This document shows, one piece after another, positions 1 through 12,157 of a stretch of DNA of 64,000 nt. The stretch lies in assembly GCA_024180945.1 (NCBI GenBank), contig JAKSGN010000002.1, positions 1,736,001 through 1,800,000 of the forward strand, in the 5' to 3' direction. The position numbers were made by a program, and so were the translations under genes. A model generated the notes under the pieces. That model did no database searches, was not told where the DNA came from, and worked only from the letters and a program-made list of their open reading frames with translations. Position 1 is the first letter of the stretch; each line of letters opens with the position of its first letter. The stretch comes from Macrophomina tecta (taxonomy: Eukaryota; Ascomycota; Dothideomycetes; Botryosphaeriales; Botryosphaeriaceae).

Positions 1-2804
1 CAGCTAGGCCGTTGATCCATGAATGCACTAAAGCAGCGGCCTGCTTGGAGCAAGGACAAGAAGTCCTTGCTCTCTCCATATCTTTGAGACAAGGCAAATG
101 TGGTTCGCACTCGATTAGGGCGGTTCGCATGTGCTTCGCCGATGCATATGAGGCAGAGAACGTTGTGTGGGCACACAAGCCTTCGAGAATCCTTGTTCGG
201 TCAATTCCGCCTGCGGTTGAGGATGGTCGCAGAAGGCCCATCACCAGTCAAACAAATGGCATCGATGCAGATGCAAGTAGTGGATTCCGACTACGAGATC
301 ATCACCAATTGAATCATCGCAGTTTGGCTAGTTGCAGTGTTGATTTCTTTCTTTTTTTTTTTTTTTTTTTTATGCTGTGAAAGCGTGATATGAGTGCGGA
401 TTTGCCCTCCGATGCTTGCAGATTGGGGGATTCTGAGACCTTTCGACGTTTGCATGCCTGGGAGATGGACAATGCATTTTCGGCTTGATGCTTGACTGTG
501 GTTGACGAGGAAAAGGCATCATGCATGCGCACCGGCTTTGAGGCAGTGGTTTTTAGTGCATGACCGGGCGACAGCATGAGCGTCAGCTGAAGGCTCGGTG
601 CTTCCTGCAAATATCTTCGTCTGGGCGGGTAGCTGCTTTTATTGGATTCCAGGCGAGTCTTTTCGCTGAGGTGTCGAACATAGGCGCTAAATGAAACGCC
701 ACAGTCACTTGATTGACGTAGCCATGTTGCGCGGTAGCGCGGATGCGCGGATATTGCCGGCGGATCTCTCATGCATTTGGTCAGACTATTCAGCTGGTTC
801 TGTCTATTCCCTGGACAAAAAGTAGCCATCATCGTGGCGACGTCAGTTAGCTCCAATATTCACACCAGTAATGATCCATCAAGCAAATTGCTTGGTGCAG
901 GTGATGACTATTGAAGCCTTATCGTACAGTGGCATAATCTTTGGTAGCAGGGCTGCCATTTTCAGTCCACGTTATCAAGAAGTCCCTGATATTGAGGATA
1001 CCGGACGCTCCTACTCCACTAAATGGCTGCCTGTTGAGGTGCATAACCTCGGCGGGTACGCATGAGCCAAGTCATATCCGTAAAGATCAATCATAGCCGT
1101 AGAGTCGCGCCAAACACTGATGGGCATTGGTATTATCTGGAAAGGGACAAGGGTCGGGCCGTGCCAGGCATGGAGTCCAAAAAAAGTTCCGCATGTGGTG
1201 ACATTCGTCTGCCTCCGGGCGGGCTACTGCAATGCCCACGACGCGGTGCGACTGCTGGTAGCACACGCTGACGGTAGTCTTCCTTGGCATGCATGACGAA
1301 TCTCCCGGCACTCGTGGGAGTCCGCCACGGTTTGGGCCTCCCAGAAGCCCGGCTGAGACCGTTCCACTTGCCATACCCATGGAAGGGGCCTGAAAACGCA
1401 GGATCCCGGCTTAGAATCTTCAAAAGTCTGCAGGAACACGTTGAAAACCCGTGGATGAAGAAATGGTGGTCAAATAGGCCCGTAACACAGCGAGGGTATC
1501 TTCGATATTAGCTGTGGTACAGGCATGGTGGTTCAAAATGCACTGTGGCACTTTGGGGGGCATCCAAAGCTTTCTGTGCTGCAACCACGATGCAAAGGTG
1601 TGACTAGCGCCATCAGAGCTGCAGGGCACTGTAGTTTGGTAAGAGTGGAATGATTTTAACCACGATTACGTGTTTGAAACTTTACTGAGTAATCAGTACC
1701 GCATAATGTTGCACGGAACTGGATGCAGTACTCTGGATCGGGTAACGACCTGGCGACTTTGGCGCCGATAAAATGCAGGCCGGGAAGGTACCTGCGTTCT
1801 TCAGCTTGAGGAAGGTCGCTTGAGCTCAGTGCAGATCTCTAGACTAAATGGAATCGTACCGCATTCGTGGTGGATGTAAGCCGAAACAAGGGAACGCTCT
1901 TTTTCGAAGCCTTGAAGACTCAGCTCATCGCGAACATTTGACACGCCATTGCCGCTTCGTGCAACGTGCGCGGGAGCTGTTAGTGGAATGATAGCGCCTC
2001 CGACAGCGGATATAGCACTGGGCGCCCTGGCGAGCCGATCACACTGTTACACCGGCAGCCAAGTGTAAAAAGCCGGGTAAGTAGGTGGACTTAGCCAGAC
2101 GTTCCCGTCCTCCTGTCTGCAATGCCCAAGCAGCTGCTAGCGTCAGCAGTTGCTCCGAAAAGGTGCAGCAGTATACGACTATGCTCCATATTGAGGCATA
2201 ATGATGCATGCTTGCTTGCTATGAGCACTGGGGGAAGGGGCCTGCCTCCGCACGGTGATGAGGCAGTGTAGAAGGGTGTGGTCAAGGTGTGATTCCTTTG
2301 CTCACAGCGCGCATGTCTGCGTGTTCGTTTTACTACACAGTATGCAGCAGCGGTGAAACGCGCGGGGGAGCACTGGGGAAGAGCCGGAGAAGGCAGGTCA
2401 GAAGCAAAAGCAGGGCGGCATACGTCAGTGGTAGACGGGAAGTAGCAGTAGGTGTCGTACAAACAATCTATTTGAGCGTAAGGAGATCCGTAAACAAGAC
2501 GCAATTGGCGCTCATGCAGTTGCAGAAAGCCATCGGACAAGACACGGAATATCCTTTCCCACATGAATGAGGCTTGGTCCTGGGCAATTCCACGGCAGCA
2601 TGCTTGAGTATATGGATCAAGTGCGTCCAGAGTATTCGGAACAGTAATAGTTGATGCATGATTCCATGGGTGTCTTTGCCGGAAGGTCGAGGCGGCTGGC
2701 GCTTGTACTTGCATCCACATCTGTTGTCGTATACCGTATGCAGAGCCATCTTAGAGGCGGAGTTGATGGGTGGGTGAGCCGATGCCATAGAGCAGCAGAA
2801 CCAA
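1..2804. other. Intergenic region, no supportable gene
   Basis: About 2.8 kb in which every open frame is short, overlaps others on both strands and shows no recognisable domain, signal peptide or splice structure. A run of 20 T lies at 352-371. I see no repeat family, RNA gene or promoter that I would stand behind. It may be the downstream flank of a gene outside the window. Confidence 0.5.
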
Positions 2805-3281
2805 TCACTCCAAGGCGCGCAATCCATCCAGAAGCGTGTTTGTCGACTTCTCAAGAGATTCCTTGGAGGGCGACTCCGGGCGGCGGGCGACGTGCACGTC
2901 GGTTGCGGCCTTTTCCTCTTTCTCCCGACGAAGCGTTTCCTGGGCGGCCTCGTAGCTTCCGATGTCACGCACGCGTCCGAAGCCCAGTGATTTCAAACTC
3001 TCGAGAGCAATGGCTGAGCGACGCCCTGAACGGCAGTAGAGGGTGATGTCATCTTGCTTTGAAACCCCAGGGCGTACAGCGAGTTGACCAATGTCCTGGT
3101 ACTCGATGTTGATAGCACCGTCGAGGAAGCCCGTCGCAAACTCAGCAGGAGTTCGGACGTCGATGAGAAAGGAGTTCGGCATGACTGCGGTCGAGATTGG
3201 TTCTGCTTTCGCGTGGAGCGGTTGATGAAGCTGCCGGCAGTGGAACTTGGCTCGAAGCATCGTTTCTGCTCGGTGCTTCAT
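2805..3281 (-). CDS. Single-domain rhodanese (sulfurtransferase) protein
   Basis: The predicted product is about 158 aa. The rhodanese core is plain: an LIDVRTPAEF start of the domain, a GAINIEYQDI segment, then the active-site loop CRSGRRS, whose cysteine would carry the persulfide, and a terminal alpha-helical part ending in a lysine/glutamate-rich tail. Rhodaneses move sulfane sulfur from thiosulfate or other donors to thiophilic acceptors; fungal single-domain forms are often mitochondrial. The open frame runs further upstream, but only from non-ATG codons, so the ATG at 3281 is the first usable start; an upstream exon cannot be excluded. The N-terminal 30 residues are basic with few acids (RAKFHCRQLHQPLHAKAE), compatible with a mitochondrial presequence, but that is inference. 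No intron is needed for the domain itself. Confidence 0.8.
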   Translation of the reverse strand: MKHRAETMLRAKFHCRQLHQPLHAKAEPISTAVMPNSFLIDVRTPAEFATGFLDGAINIEYQDIGQLAVRPGVSKQDDITLYCRSGRRSAIALESLKSLGFGRVRDIGSYEAAQETLRREKEEKAATDVHVARRPESPSKESLEKSTNTLLDGLRALE

Positions 3282-4377
3282 CGGAAAGACGGCCGCCGGC
3301 GCCTGCTCCGTCCACCTTCTCCTGCTTCGCACCTTCACCTCACCCTCAAACTTGTTCTCGTTCACTACATTTCTGACCCTCGAGGAGTCAAAGACGCAGT
3401 CGACGGGAAGGCTTTCGAAATGCTGAAAACGAAGTTCAACGTGCACCAGCAATTGTCAATCACTTCAATTTTTCGCCGTCCTGCTTGTTGCTCAGCTCCT
3501 TTGACCCTCAGCAAGCCTGACAACCACTCTGCGGCCAGCTAGCCCACCTCCCTCTAAATACCTTGATCCGTTGGCGAAAACGCGTCTCGGATAAGAGTGG
3601 ACCGCAACGGCATGCCGTGGCAGTAGCCGCGTTACCTCCTCACGATGCACCCCGGATAATGCCAAAGAAAAAAAAAAAGTCGCACCCGGTTCTACCCGTG
3701 CTCTCCACTCATTGACAGAGGGCACGAACCAACTATCAGGCGCAAAGACATCCTCGCAATGACGCTATGCGATCCAATGACGAAATGCCAATTGCTCCCT
3801 CGTCCCGATGAACTGCTGCGTTTGTTGAGAAGGAAAGGAGGAAGCCCAGCAACCGCCCGGGCGGCGAGAACCAATCGCAATTCCTCACATTGCGAAGCAC
3901 CGCATGGGCCATGATTGAATGCAAATGGACATCCATTGGTAAAAGGAAGAGTATCGCAAGAAAGCGAAATGCTCATAAGAGCTGGGATATCCGAAAAGAC
4001 AAAGAGGAGATAATATCCTCCCATGATCTCAAGACTGAACGCCTCGCCAATATGCCTTTGTCCCAACCGAAAACTCCTGTTGTGTCGATCCCCTCCCATG
4101 TCCCTCAGCCCAAGAAACGCCTCCCGAGTATGCCGCCGAAGTTGGGGAAAAAGTAAAAGAGAAAAATGAGAGACCTGATTCATTTCTCATCCTGTTCGAG
4201 AACAACATCAAATCGTAAGTTCATCATGCCAATCAAATAAGTCCCCAGAATCCCCGGGAAAGGGAAGGACAAAACCACCACCATCATCATCCATTATCCG
4301 GAGACAAGGGGAGGGAATGAGGAGGGGCTTGCGAGAGAGTCTTCTCATATCCCGAGAAATTCTGGGGGAGGAGGTAG
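3282..4377. other. Intergenic region between rhodanese and small mitochondrial-type gene
   Basis: About 1.1 kb with no convincing coding potential. It holds the 5' flank of the rhodanese gene and the 3' flank of the small minus-strand gene ending at 4378. A 12-nt A run lies near 3668. Confidence 0.4.
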
Positions 4378-4810
4378 TCACTGCACCTCATAGAGTTCCA
4401 TTGCGCGCTGCAGGTCCTCGAGCGAGGAGCGGTCGCCGTACGAGTTCATCAGCGCGGCGTTCTGCTCGCGCTGGCGCAGCGCGCGCGCCTCGGCGGCGGA
4501 GAGGCCCGTCGGCGTGCGCGTGGGCGAGTAGCGTCGGTCGAGGTAGGACGTAGCGGCGACGCCTGCAGTGGCCACCCAGCATTAGCACAAACAGTTCCTC
4601 CTCTCACCGGACGGGAAGGGAAAGGGTGAGCAATGCGCACGTACCGATGAAGAGCACGCCTGTGACCGGTAGGAAGAAGCGGCCGAAACGAGCGCGCGCG
4701 GCTGGCGCGGACGACTGCATGGCGGCGATGGGGTTGTGCGGCTGGAAGGTGGGAAGGGCGGGGTGGACGCGGGCAGAGGTCGTGAAGGGTCGCGGAGCGT
4801 TCGGAGCCAT
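4378..4810 (-). CDS. Small single-span, probably mitochondrial membrane protein
   Basis: Two exons, 4810-4645 and 4562-4378, joined across an 82-nt intron. The donor is GTACGT and a TGCTAATG branch-like site precedes the CTGCAG acceptor. The product is 116 aa. Residues 1-40 are rich in Ala, Pro, Arg and Ser with no early acids, like a mitochondrial presequence. Residues about 43-60 form one hydrophobic span (FFLPVTGVLFI then GVAATSYL). A charged helical tail (AEARALRQREQ) follows and ends MELYEVQ. The ATG at 4810 is the first in frame, and joining the exons preserves the glycine codon at the splice. I do not recognise a named family; short proteins of this design are common as accessory subunits of the inner membrane. 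The topology is well supported; the location is inferred. Confidence 0.72.
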
Positions 4811-6212
4811 AGCTTCAAGGATGCGGAGGCTTGATGATTAAAACGGGAACGGCGAGGAACGCGCTATGCGTGTGCGTGGGTGCGTGGGTGCGTGATATTG
4901 TGGCTGTGGCGGTGCTTATTTCCCTTGGGGATAGAAACGGCGGCGAGGGATAGCGCGGAATTGAAGCACAGATGGAGACAGGTGTGTGCAAAGGCCTCGG
5001 TATCCTCGGTACAACTGGTGGATTGCTGAGAGGGGAAGGGGCGTCGATGATCCGCTCTGGATTGGAATTGGACTCTGCTTGGTCGGTTGGAGTTTGTTGA
5101 GAAGTCGCTTTGTGACGCTTGTTTGCAGGGCTGTGGGACTGCGTAGGTCCAGGTACGGAGAAGGTCGAAATTGATATACAGATGTTGAGCTGGGCTGGTG
5201 AAATCATGGTCTGGTTATGGTCGTCTGACGCTGCAGCTGGCGCCACCTCCGCTCCGCCCACACACACGCGACACCCCTCAAAACCTCGCCCAGGGCCCCT
5301 GTTTCCCGCCCACACGCATCTGCTCGACAGGCGTCAGCAAATGGCGCACTCCACCCACGCACGAAGATGCGCCGGAAGCAATGCACCCGGCTCACTTGCA
5401 GGCAGGCCCCACGAATGGCGGCCTGGGCATTGCTGACTGCGACTCCAGCAGCACCCTTTTCGTGGGTGGAGCGACCAGAAGCGGCCCCGCTTTCAGTGGT
5501 CGCCACTTTCCCACCCCGTATCACCAGATCAGCACAAGATCGTGGGGTGACCGCCGGCGGCTCCCGCGACCGGCTCTTGCACCAGTCGCCCCGGAAAAAG
5601 GTTGACCCCGGCGCAAAAGCCTCCTCTGCCTGAGGCCGAACCCGCTGACGTACTCGTCCGAACCCTGTTTTTGAGATGTGTTCGAGTAGGTTGAGGTCTG
5701 TGTATCCACAATCGATCCACTCGCCCGGTGGAGTCTTGAAGCTACGAGCCCTGCCACGAAATGTTCTCTGCGTTTCATGCAAAGAAGGCTCCATCCACGC
5801 CGGACATTTCTCGCTGCGAAAACATGCTCAATGTTCACAGACCACCCATGTGGGCTTGTTGCGTGGAGCTACCACCGACGTAGATGAGGCTTTGCCTTGG
5901 TCAACGACCTCTCACAAGACAAATTTCCCCACGACGGGAGATCTGAAGGCTGAATTCAGACGTCTCTTGTGCACGGCGCTTCCGGGCCGACCCGACCTTT
6001 TTGCGCCTCCGGCCTAGTTTATCCACCACTGACCGTTGCTCCAGCCCCTCCCTGAGAGAGGCCTCTAAGTGACGCACAAAGGTAGAGATTAGCCAGATGT
6101 CGAAGACACTGCTCAAGTAGGTATCAAATCTTCCGTTCTATGCAAGAAACCTCTACTGAGAAATCCGTGACCCGCAACGCTCGTATTCCTACAGAAAATC
6201 AGTCTAGCCTCC
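4811..6212. other. Intergenic region, shadow ORFs only
   Basis: 1.4 kb between two minus-strand genes. It holds the promoter of the small mitochondrial-type gene and the 3' flank of the CLC gene. Overlapping open frames of up to 196 codons exist on both strands around 5200-5800, but none shows a domain or a splice model. Confidence 0.4.
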
Positions 6213-9200
6213 TCAACCCAAGGTATGTTGTCTAGTGCCATTTCCCTCTTCTTCGTCCTCGCCGTCGCCGCCCAACAACCCCCTCTCCTCCGCCGAAAAG
6301 CCATCCTCCCTAATGGCGCTCCGACCCACCACATTCCCAGCATCTCTAATTTCCCCTTCCCCATTGAGCACGAACCAGACATCCTTCTTGGTTAGTAGAC
6401 CACGAAGACATCCCTTCTCCACGAATACGACGTAGCGCAGTCCGAGCTTCGAGAACATGTTCACCGTAAGCTGCAGGCTCGCCTGGGCATTCAGGGTGAT
6501 AGGCGTTTGATCCATCCACGGTCGCAGATCGAGGCTGGTCGTGGGGTCAGATAGGGGTTGGTGTGCGAAAAACGCCTCAGTATCGACAGATAGATTGCGC
6601 GGCGATGATATCGCAACCGAAAGTGCATACGCGAGCTCCGTGCGTGATATGTAGCCGAGGAGGAGCGCCTCCCGAGGGTTGTCGATGACAGGGAACCCAC
6701 GGAACGAGTGCTGCGACAGAAGGTTGCGCAAGCTCTGTATCGTGTGTCCCGTTGCTGTGATGACGACCAGATCCTCGATGCGGGTCATGACCTGCGATGC
6801 GGGCACATCTGGGACCGATGATCCGTCATCATCGCGATTGTCCAAAAAGGGATACCCGTTGAAATGGATCCACGCTTCATAGATGCCGCGCGGAGAGATG
6901 GCGTCGCCAACCCATTTGCTGATCATGACAGCGATCATAATAGGCAGGACATAGGTGAGTGCACCTGTCAGCTCAAACATGATAACCACGATTGAGACAG
7001 TCATGCGGGTAGCACCGCCGATGGCCGAGGCAGCGCCAATGATTGCGTATGTCCCGGGCGTGACGCATGGTATATCGGGCTCGCACGCAGTGAATGGAAA
7101 CTTATTTTTGTGAGACATATGCATGACTCGGACGATGAGTCCTACAGCACGTCCGTAAAGGGCTCCTATAGCCATGGAGGGTAAAAGGATACCGGCCGGA
7201 ATTAGCAGGCCAAAGCTGATGGCTGCTAGAACAACTCCCAGGACAGCAGAGACGACCAAGAGAGAGATGACCTCGGTGTTGGCCTTCCCTGCCTTGCACA
7301 GACCGAGTTGATCATCCATGATGTCCTGGCACTCTGCGAAAAGGACGTACAGGAGCTCTGTAGCCTGTGCGCGCATGAACTTGATGGGAAAGTTGATCAA
7401 TGCTGTGAGCAAGCTGACTGCGACGACTTCGCGAATTGGACCCTTGAAGAGTGGGCTGTCCCGTCGTCTCTCGGCAACCTTCAGGTTGAGTTTGATGAGG
7501 ACTCCACCGTAGATGCCGCCAAGAATACCAAGGATAGCGAATGGAACCATCTCAAAACCGTGCCACCCGGAATGATAAGTGACTTGATACATGACCAGTT
7601 TGTTGGTCCGGAAAGGATCAAACCAATGCAGAGCTACCGCACCAGTCATGGCGCACACGAAGCTTTGCCACATGGTTTTGTCTGGGAAATAATACGACAG
7701 CGTCTAGCAGCAATCAGTATCTGGGTCACTGAAATCTTTGTAAGGGACGTACCTCAAGACTGAAGAGCACTCCTCCAACAGGAGCTCCGAAAGCCACTGA
7801 AATACCTGCAGCGGCGGCAGCGGACAGAACCTCCCGTTTGCGTGCTGCCAACAGTTAGCTATTGAATACGGCCACGGGGCTCACATCGCTACCTTCGTTG
7901 CCATTGAGGTCTTTGAAAAGTTTCATGAAAAGGTTTGCGAAGCAGCAGGCTACATGGACCAAAGGGCCTTCCTTGCCAACCCAAAGCCCAGAGGCAACGG
8001 AAAGACACTCCAATAGGTTAGTTTCAACGTGAGCTACCCAAGATTCTGAGAATAAATACGTACCAGGCCCAGGGACTTGATGATTAAAGTCCAGCCACCC
8101 ATGAAATAGCGGATCACGAAGCCACCTAAAACAGTCTTGATCTCGGGAATGCCGCTATGCTTTGCGTAGATGGCGTGGTTTTTGACCAGAACACTCGCAC
8201 ATGCGGCGAAAAGAACCTTACAGGGGTCAGCAAAGGCGCGGCGCACGAGTAGCGAGCGCAAGACTTACTGATAAGACAATGAAGAAAGAATATTCTACAA
8301 TGTAACCGCCGGCCTTCGAGGTGACGCCGAGGGCGCCGCTCCAGGGATGCCAATCGGTGCACTGCGCCAACTCTGAATTATGTCAGCGCGGGAAATGGTG
8401 GTAGGGTTGAATGCGCGTACCGGTATACCCCCAGCAACAGAAGTTCTTATGCAGGTAGAATTTACCGTCCCCACCCTCGTCTTTACAATATCCCGTCTTC
8501 AAGTCGCCAAGCCAGTCACTCGCAACGTCGATAAAGGCTGAAACCAGACCGCTCGCCAGCCCAGTCAAAATCAGCACGATCCAGATCTGGCTCGCGTCGG
8601 CGATTTGCTTGATCTGGCCCAGGGCGCCCGATGCACCAGCATAGAGCAACCGCAGGCGTTGGCGCTCTTTCGCGTATTCGAAAATCCAGTCGATAGCAGT
8701 AAGGTCATCGTATCCCACACGGCGACCCGGCCCCTCGACATACCAGTCCACTCCAGACGCGTCTTTCCCATCTTGCGGTTCGGCCAGTCCGTCAACGGAG
8801 ATGCCCTGATACGCGAGGCCGGGATTAACAGGGTCTTGGGGATTTAGTGTGCTTCGGTTGCGACGGTGTTCGGCGCGCGATGAGGAGGGCCGCTGTAGAG
8901 GTGTCGACTGGCCAGAGGTGAATAGTCTGGGGAGCGAGGACAGGGACAGGCCGTTGGAGCTCAGGTTCTTGTTGCGGCGCTTGAACGAGACCCTGCGGCG
9001 GTCAGCGAGCTGTGTGCGGGGCGCGAAGCGACGGAGGCGGACTGCTCTTGCAGGCCAGGACCTAGCGGGTCGTCATCGAGGAGGTTCGTCTCGTTGTCGC
9101 TCTGGCTCTGGTCGGCGGGGGTGGATTGGCCCGATGGCGTGCGGCTGCGGCTGCGGCTCTGCGAAGCTTCGGCATAGGAGTGGCTATGGTCGTGCGAGCT

Positions 9201-9215
9201 GGCGGAGGCCGACAT
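6213..9215 (-). CDS. CLC-family chloride channel/antiporter with tandem CBS domains
   Basis: Seven exons: 9215-9043, 8992-8421, 8372-8269, 8216-8064, 8007-7893, 7844-7753 and 7703-6213, giving 899 aa. CLC proteins move Cl- across plasma, vacuolar or Golgi membranes, often coupled to H+. The three selectivity-filter motifs are visible: HSGIPE (residues 303-308, the G-S-G-I-P position), GKEGP (345-349, with the gating glutamate) and a later PAGILLP stretch matching GxFxP. A gating glutamate is shared by antiporter-type members. The cytosolic C-terminus holds two CBS domains, the first after [12 protein letters not shown] and the second after WMDQTPITL, which usually bind nucleotides. The N-terminal 80 residues are Ser/His/Asp-rich and likely disordered. 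The first donor (GTCCGC) is non-standard but is the one that restores frame, and a GCTGAC branch-like site precedes the acceptor. ATG 9215 is the first in-frame ATG. Confidence 0.93.
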
Positions 9216-9823
9216 GGGAGAGGATGGCTGCTGCTGGCTGGGACACAGCAACGGGCATGCTCGTGGGCTGTCGGGGATCCGTGAGGAGGGTTGGGGAGCT
9301 CAGTCTGGCGGATGCGATGTCGCATTGGGGAGGGTGAATTGCGCCTGGAGCGACGGAGCTCAGCCCTGCGCGCCGCCAAGCCCAAGCCTGCCCCGGGGCC
9401 CGGCTTCGTCCAATCTGTCCACTCTGCTTCACAGCCAACCACGCGTCATCTGCGCAAACAAGGGACTGTGCAGCCTGTCTTTCATCCTTCCTCTGTCCTG
9501 AACGCGTCGTCAAGGCCCGCCTTGCTGCTGATCGCCGCCTCCTTTCATCTGGCGCTCTGACCAGCTCCCTCGACAAACCGTTTGTTGATTGACGCGTCTG
9601 CATCGCCACCAGCGCGCCCCAAATTGCTAGCATCGTCGAAGACATGCACGATTATCGTGAATCAGGGCCCCAGGAGCTTTGATATACGATTGCCAGTTAC
9701 CCCAGATCGATCCCGAGCACGCCATCCCCCACCCTGGCCAGTGCGCGAAGAGAACAGACGCCTTGGCAGCGGCCGTCCGGAACCCGGCAGGAGATCCCTT
9801 TGCACGCAACTACGGGCCTGACC
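9216..9823. other. Convergent/intergenic spacer
   Basis: About 600 nt between the start of the CLC gene and the stop codon of the sugar transporter, both minus strand. It should contain the CLC promoter and leader. Open frames here are shadows without domains. Confidence 0.4.
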
Positions 9824-11648
9824 TTACTGCTGACCGTCCCTCTTCTCCTCTTCCACCACTTGCACATGCTTAGCGCCTCCCTTTCCTTCCTTGACAGCCT
9901 CCACCACCTTGTTCACTTCACCCACCGTGGCACCCTTCCCATCAAATAGCATCGCTACAGCTTCCAGACTCGGTCCCTTGGTCTCAATGAAGAAAATGTA
10001 CACGACAGCAAACTCCACAGCGATCCACCCGACATAGAACCAGTAGAACTTCCAGTCGAATGCCTCCAGGCCTAGCGGATTGACGTACGTGTTGAAGGCG
10101 CCAGCAGCTCCGGTCAACAGCCAGAATAGCGCAATGCCTTTGGCCCTGAGAGTATACGGCAGCACTTCGACTACGTAAACCATCATTGCTCCTGTCCAAC
10201 CCAGGTTATGCACTCCGCTATACAGATAAATGAACGCGACCGATGCATACGAGGCCGATTCGGAGCCGGACCAATTTTGGCCCTTTTCCACGAACACTAT
10301 CTTCAGTCAGCATGCTTCTCGCCTTACTCGGCTGAGGCTGTACTTACGGCCGGTGCAGATAGTGATGAGCGTAAAAACAACCCACATCAACGCCATGCTC
10401 CACAACAACAACGGTCTCCGCCCCACTCGCTCGGGCAGGAAGGCGAACGCAACACTGCACGCCAAGCTGAACATCTGGCTAGTTGCTGTAATCAGCGTCT
10501 GCTGCAACTCCGTTTCGATGCCGGCTGAGTTGAGCATTGAGTGTAGGTAGTAGCTAACAAGTCCATTCCCGGACCATTGCTTGCAGATACCGCACCAGAT
10601 CATGATAAAGCTACGCCAGCGATTTCCGGGCGTACGCCACAGTTCGCTCCACCGCGTCTGCTTTGCTGCAATCTCCATCTCGATGGTTGAGCATATCTCG
10701 GTATACTCGTACTGTACAACCGGATCCTCGCGGTCGCCATTTGCATGGTAGTGGGCAAGGATCTCAAGTGCCTTTTCATTGCGCCCCTTACTCACGAGCC
10801 ATCTCGGCGATTCCGGAAGGAAGAGAATTCCAACTGCCTGGAAGATGGACGGCAAGGCTTGAAAGATTGATGGTATGCGCCATGACCTCGACGCAGTCAG
10901 CCGAGTCCCGAAACAGATTGCAATTTCTTACCAGGTACTGCTCATCCGAAAGCTTCCAAATGTGATCCAGGATGCAACAATAGCGCCTGTGCTATATTGA
11001 GTGTTCGACATTGCTGTGGCAGTGGCACGATGGCTGGGGTAGGCCAGCTCGGCCATAAGAACTGGACCGATAGCTCCGACTATGACGCCCCCGATTCCAA
11101 GAAGGAGCCGACCGGCGATGAACATGCCAGCTATCGTGTGTCAGTATCCTCCAGACTTAATGTGTCGAAAGACATACCGTTCATCGCGCCAGTAACTAGA
11201 GCGGTACCAACAATACAAATTAGAGATCCAAGGAACATTGCCGTCCGTCTCCCCCATCCGTCAGAGAATCCGGTGATGAAGAAGACTCCAAGGATGTTGC
11301 CGATCCAGTATGACGCGCTTAGAATCCCCAAAAGACTGCCTTTGGGATGATGGAATTCTACATAATCAATCAGATCAGCCTCTCGTACAGCCTTTCCAGG
11401 ACTCTCTGGTGATATTTCCTGCAAATTCCCACCAGGAGCTCACCATTTTGCCATGTTTTAAGCTGCTGCACATTGTTGATCAAGCTTGCATCATATCCTT
11501 GGACGTATTCCGACATCAAAGGTATGAAGAGAAGCAAGTTGAGTTTCAACAGTCCCCGATCATTCCACCAGTGGCCTGTTTTATTATCCAAAGGCGTCGT
11601 CGCGGCTAGGGCCTGCCTATCGGACTGCGCATTCTTATGGGCATGCAT
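9824..11648 (-). CDS. MFS sugar transporter (hexose/lactose-permease type)
   Basis: Five exons: 11648-11444, 11357-11178, 11130-10932, 10886-10348 and 10296-9824, giving 531 aa, normal for the fungal sugar porter family. Diagnostic motifs are the GRLLLGIG stretch after TM4, the PESPRWL motif before the central loop (LPESPRWLVSKGR), the GRRPLLL loop and the ETKG signature (IETKGPSLEAV) after the last span. The N-terminal segment (LLLFIPLMSEYVQGYDASLINN) matches TM1 of the family. The product would import a mono- or disaccharide by proton symport at the plasma membrane; the substrate cannot be read from the sequence. It is divergently arranged with the BNR_4 propeller gene starting at 12158, with about 500 nt between the start codons, which suggests shared regulation and a common substrate. 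Confidence 0.92.
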
Positions 11649-12157
11649 TTCGCCTTAACAAAAAGACACGGGCAATATTTGCAAAGAGATAAGAGGTAGA
11701 CTATCTGACTCGGAGGCTTCAGGGACACGAAGCTTATACCTCTACCAAGCAGTGACCTAACTGCCATGGCAAGGTGCTTCTGATCCTACGCCTTTCTTTT
11801 TTTTTTTTTTTTTTTAAGCTAATTACAAGGAAGCAGGTGTCTTCACTGCCACGCCGCACACGCGATACCTCTTGCAGGACCAACCCCGCAACCTGCGCGC
11901 CATAGCGGGAGCAGTATGGGGAAGGTTGCAGCCGCCACAATTCTTCCGGGATAGCTTCGCGGGGATGCGGGGGCTGCGATCAGCGTCATCGTTAACGGTT
12001 TCCCGAATTCCCTGCATCACCCTCGCGGTATCTTCAGCCGAATCATGCCTGCTGATTCTTCCGAGGCTTCGCTTACGGCGTAGGGCATATCAGAAAAAGC
12101 AGGGAAGCGCGACCTTGCGAGAGCGGGGAAGCATGTGAACACGATGGAACGCTGATA
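11649..12157. promoter_or_regulatory. Shared divergent upstream region
   Basis: About 510 nt separate the start codons of the minus-strand sugar transporter and the plus-strand BNR_4 gene. It includes a 20-nt pyrimidine run around 11795-11815. No specific operator was identified; the role as a bidirectional promoter is inferred from the gene layout. Confidence 0.4.

Noticed and set aside
5204..5794. 196-codon minus-strand open frame
   Set aside because: No domain, no ATG with good context, and equally long frames on the other strand.
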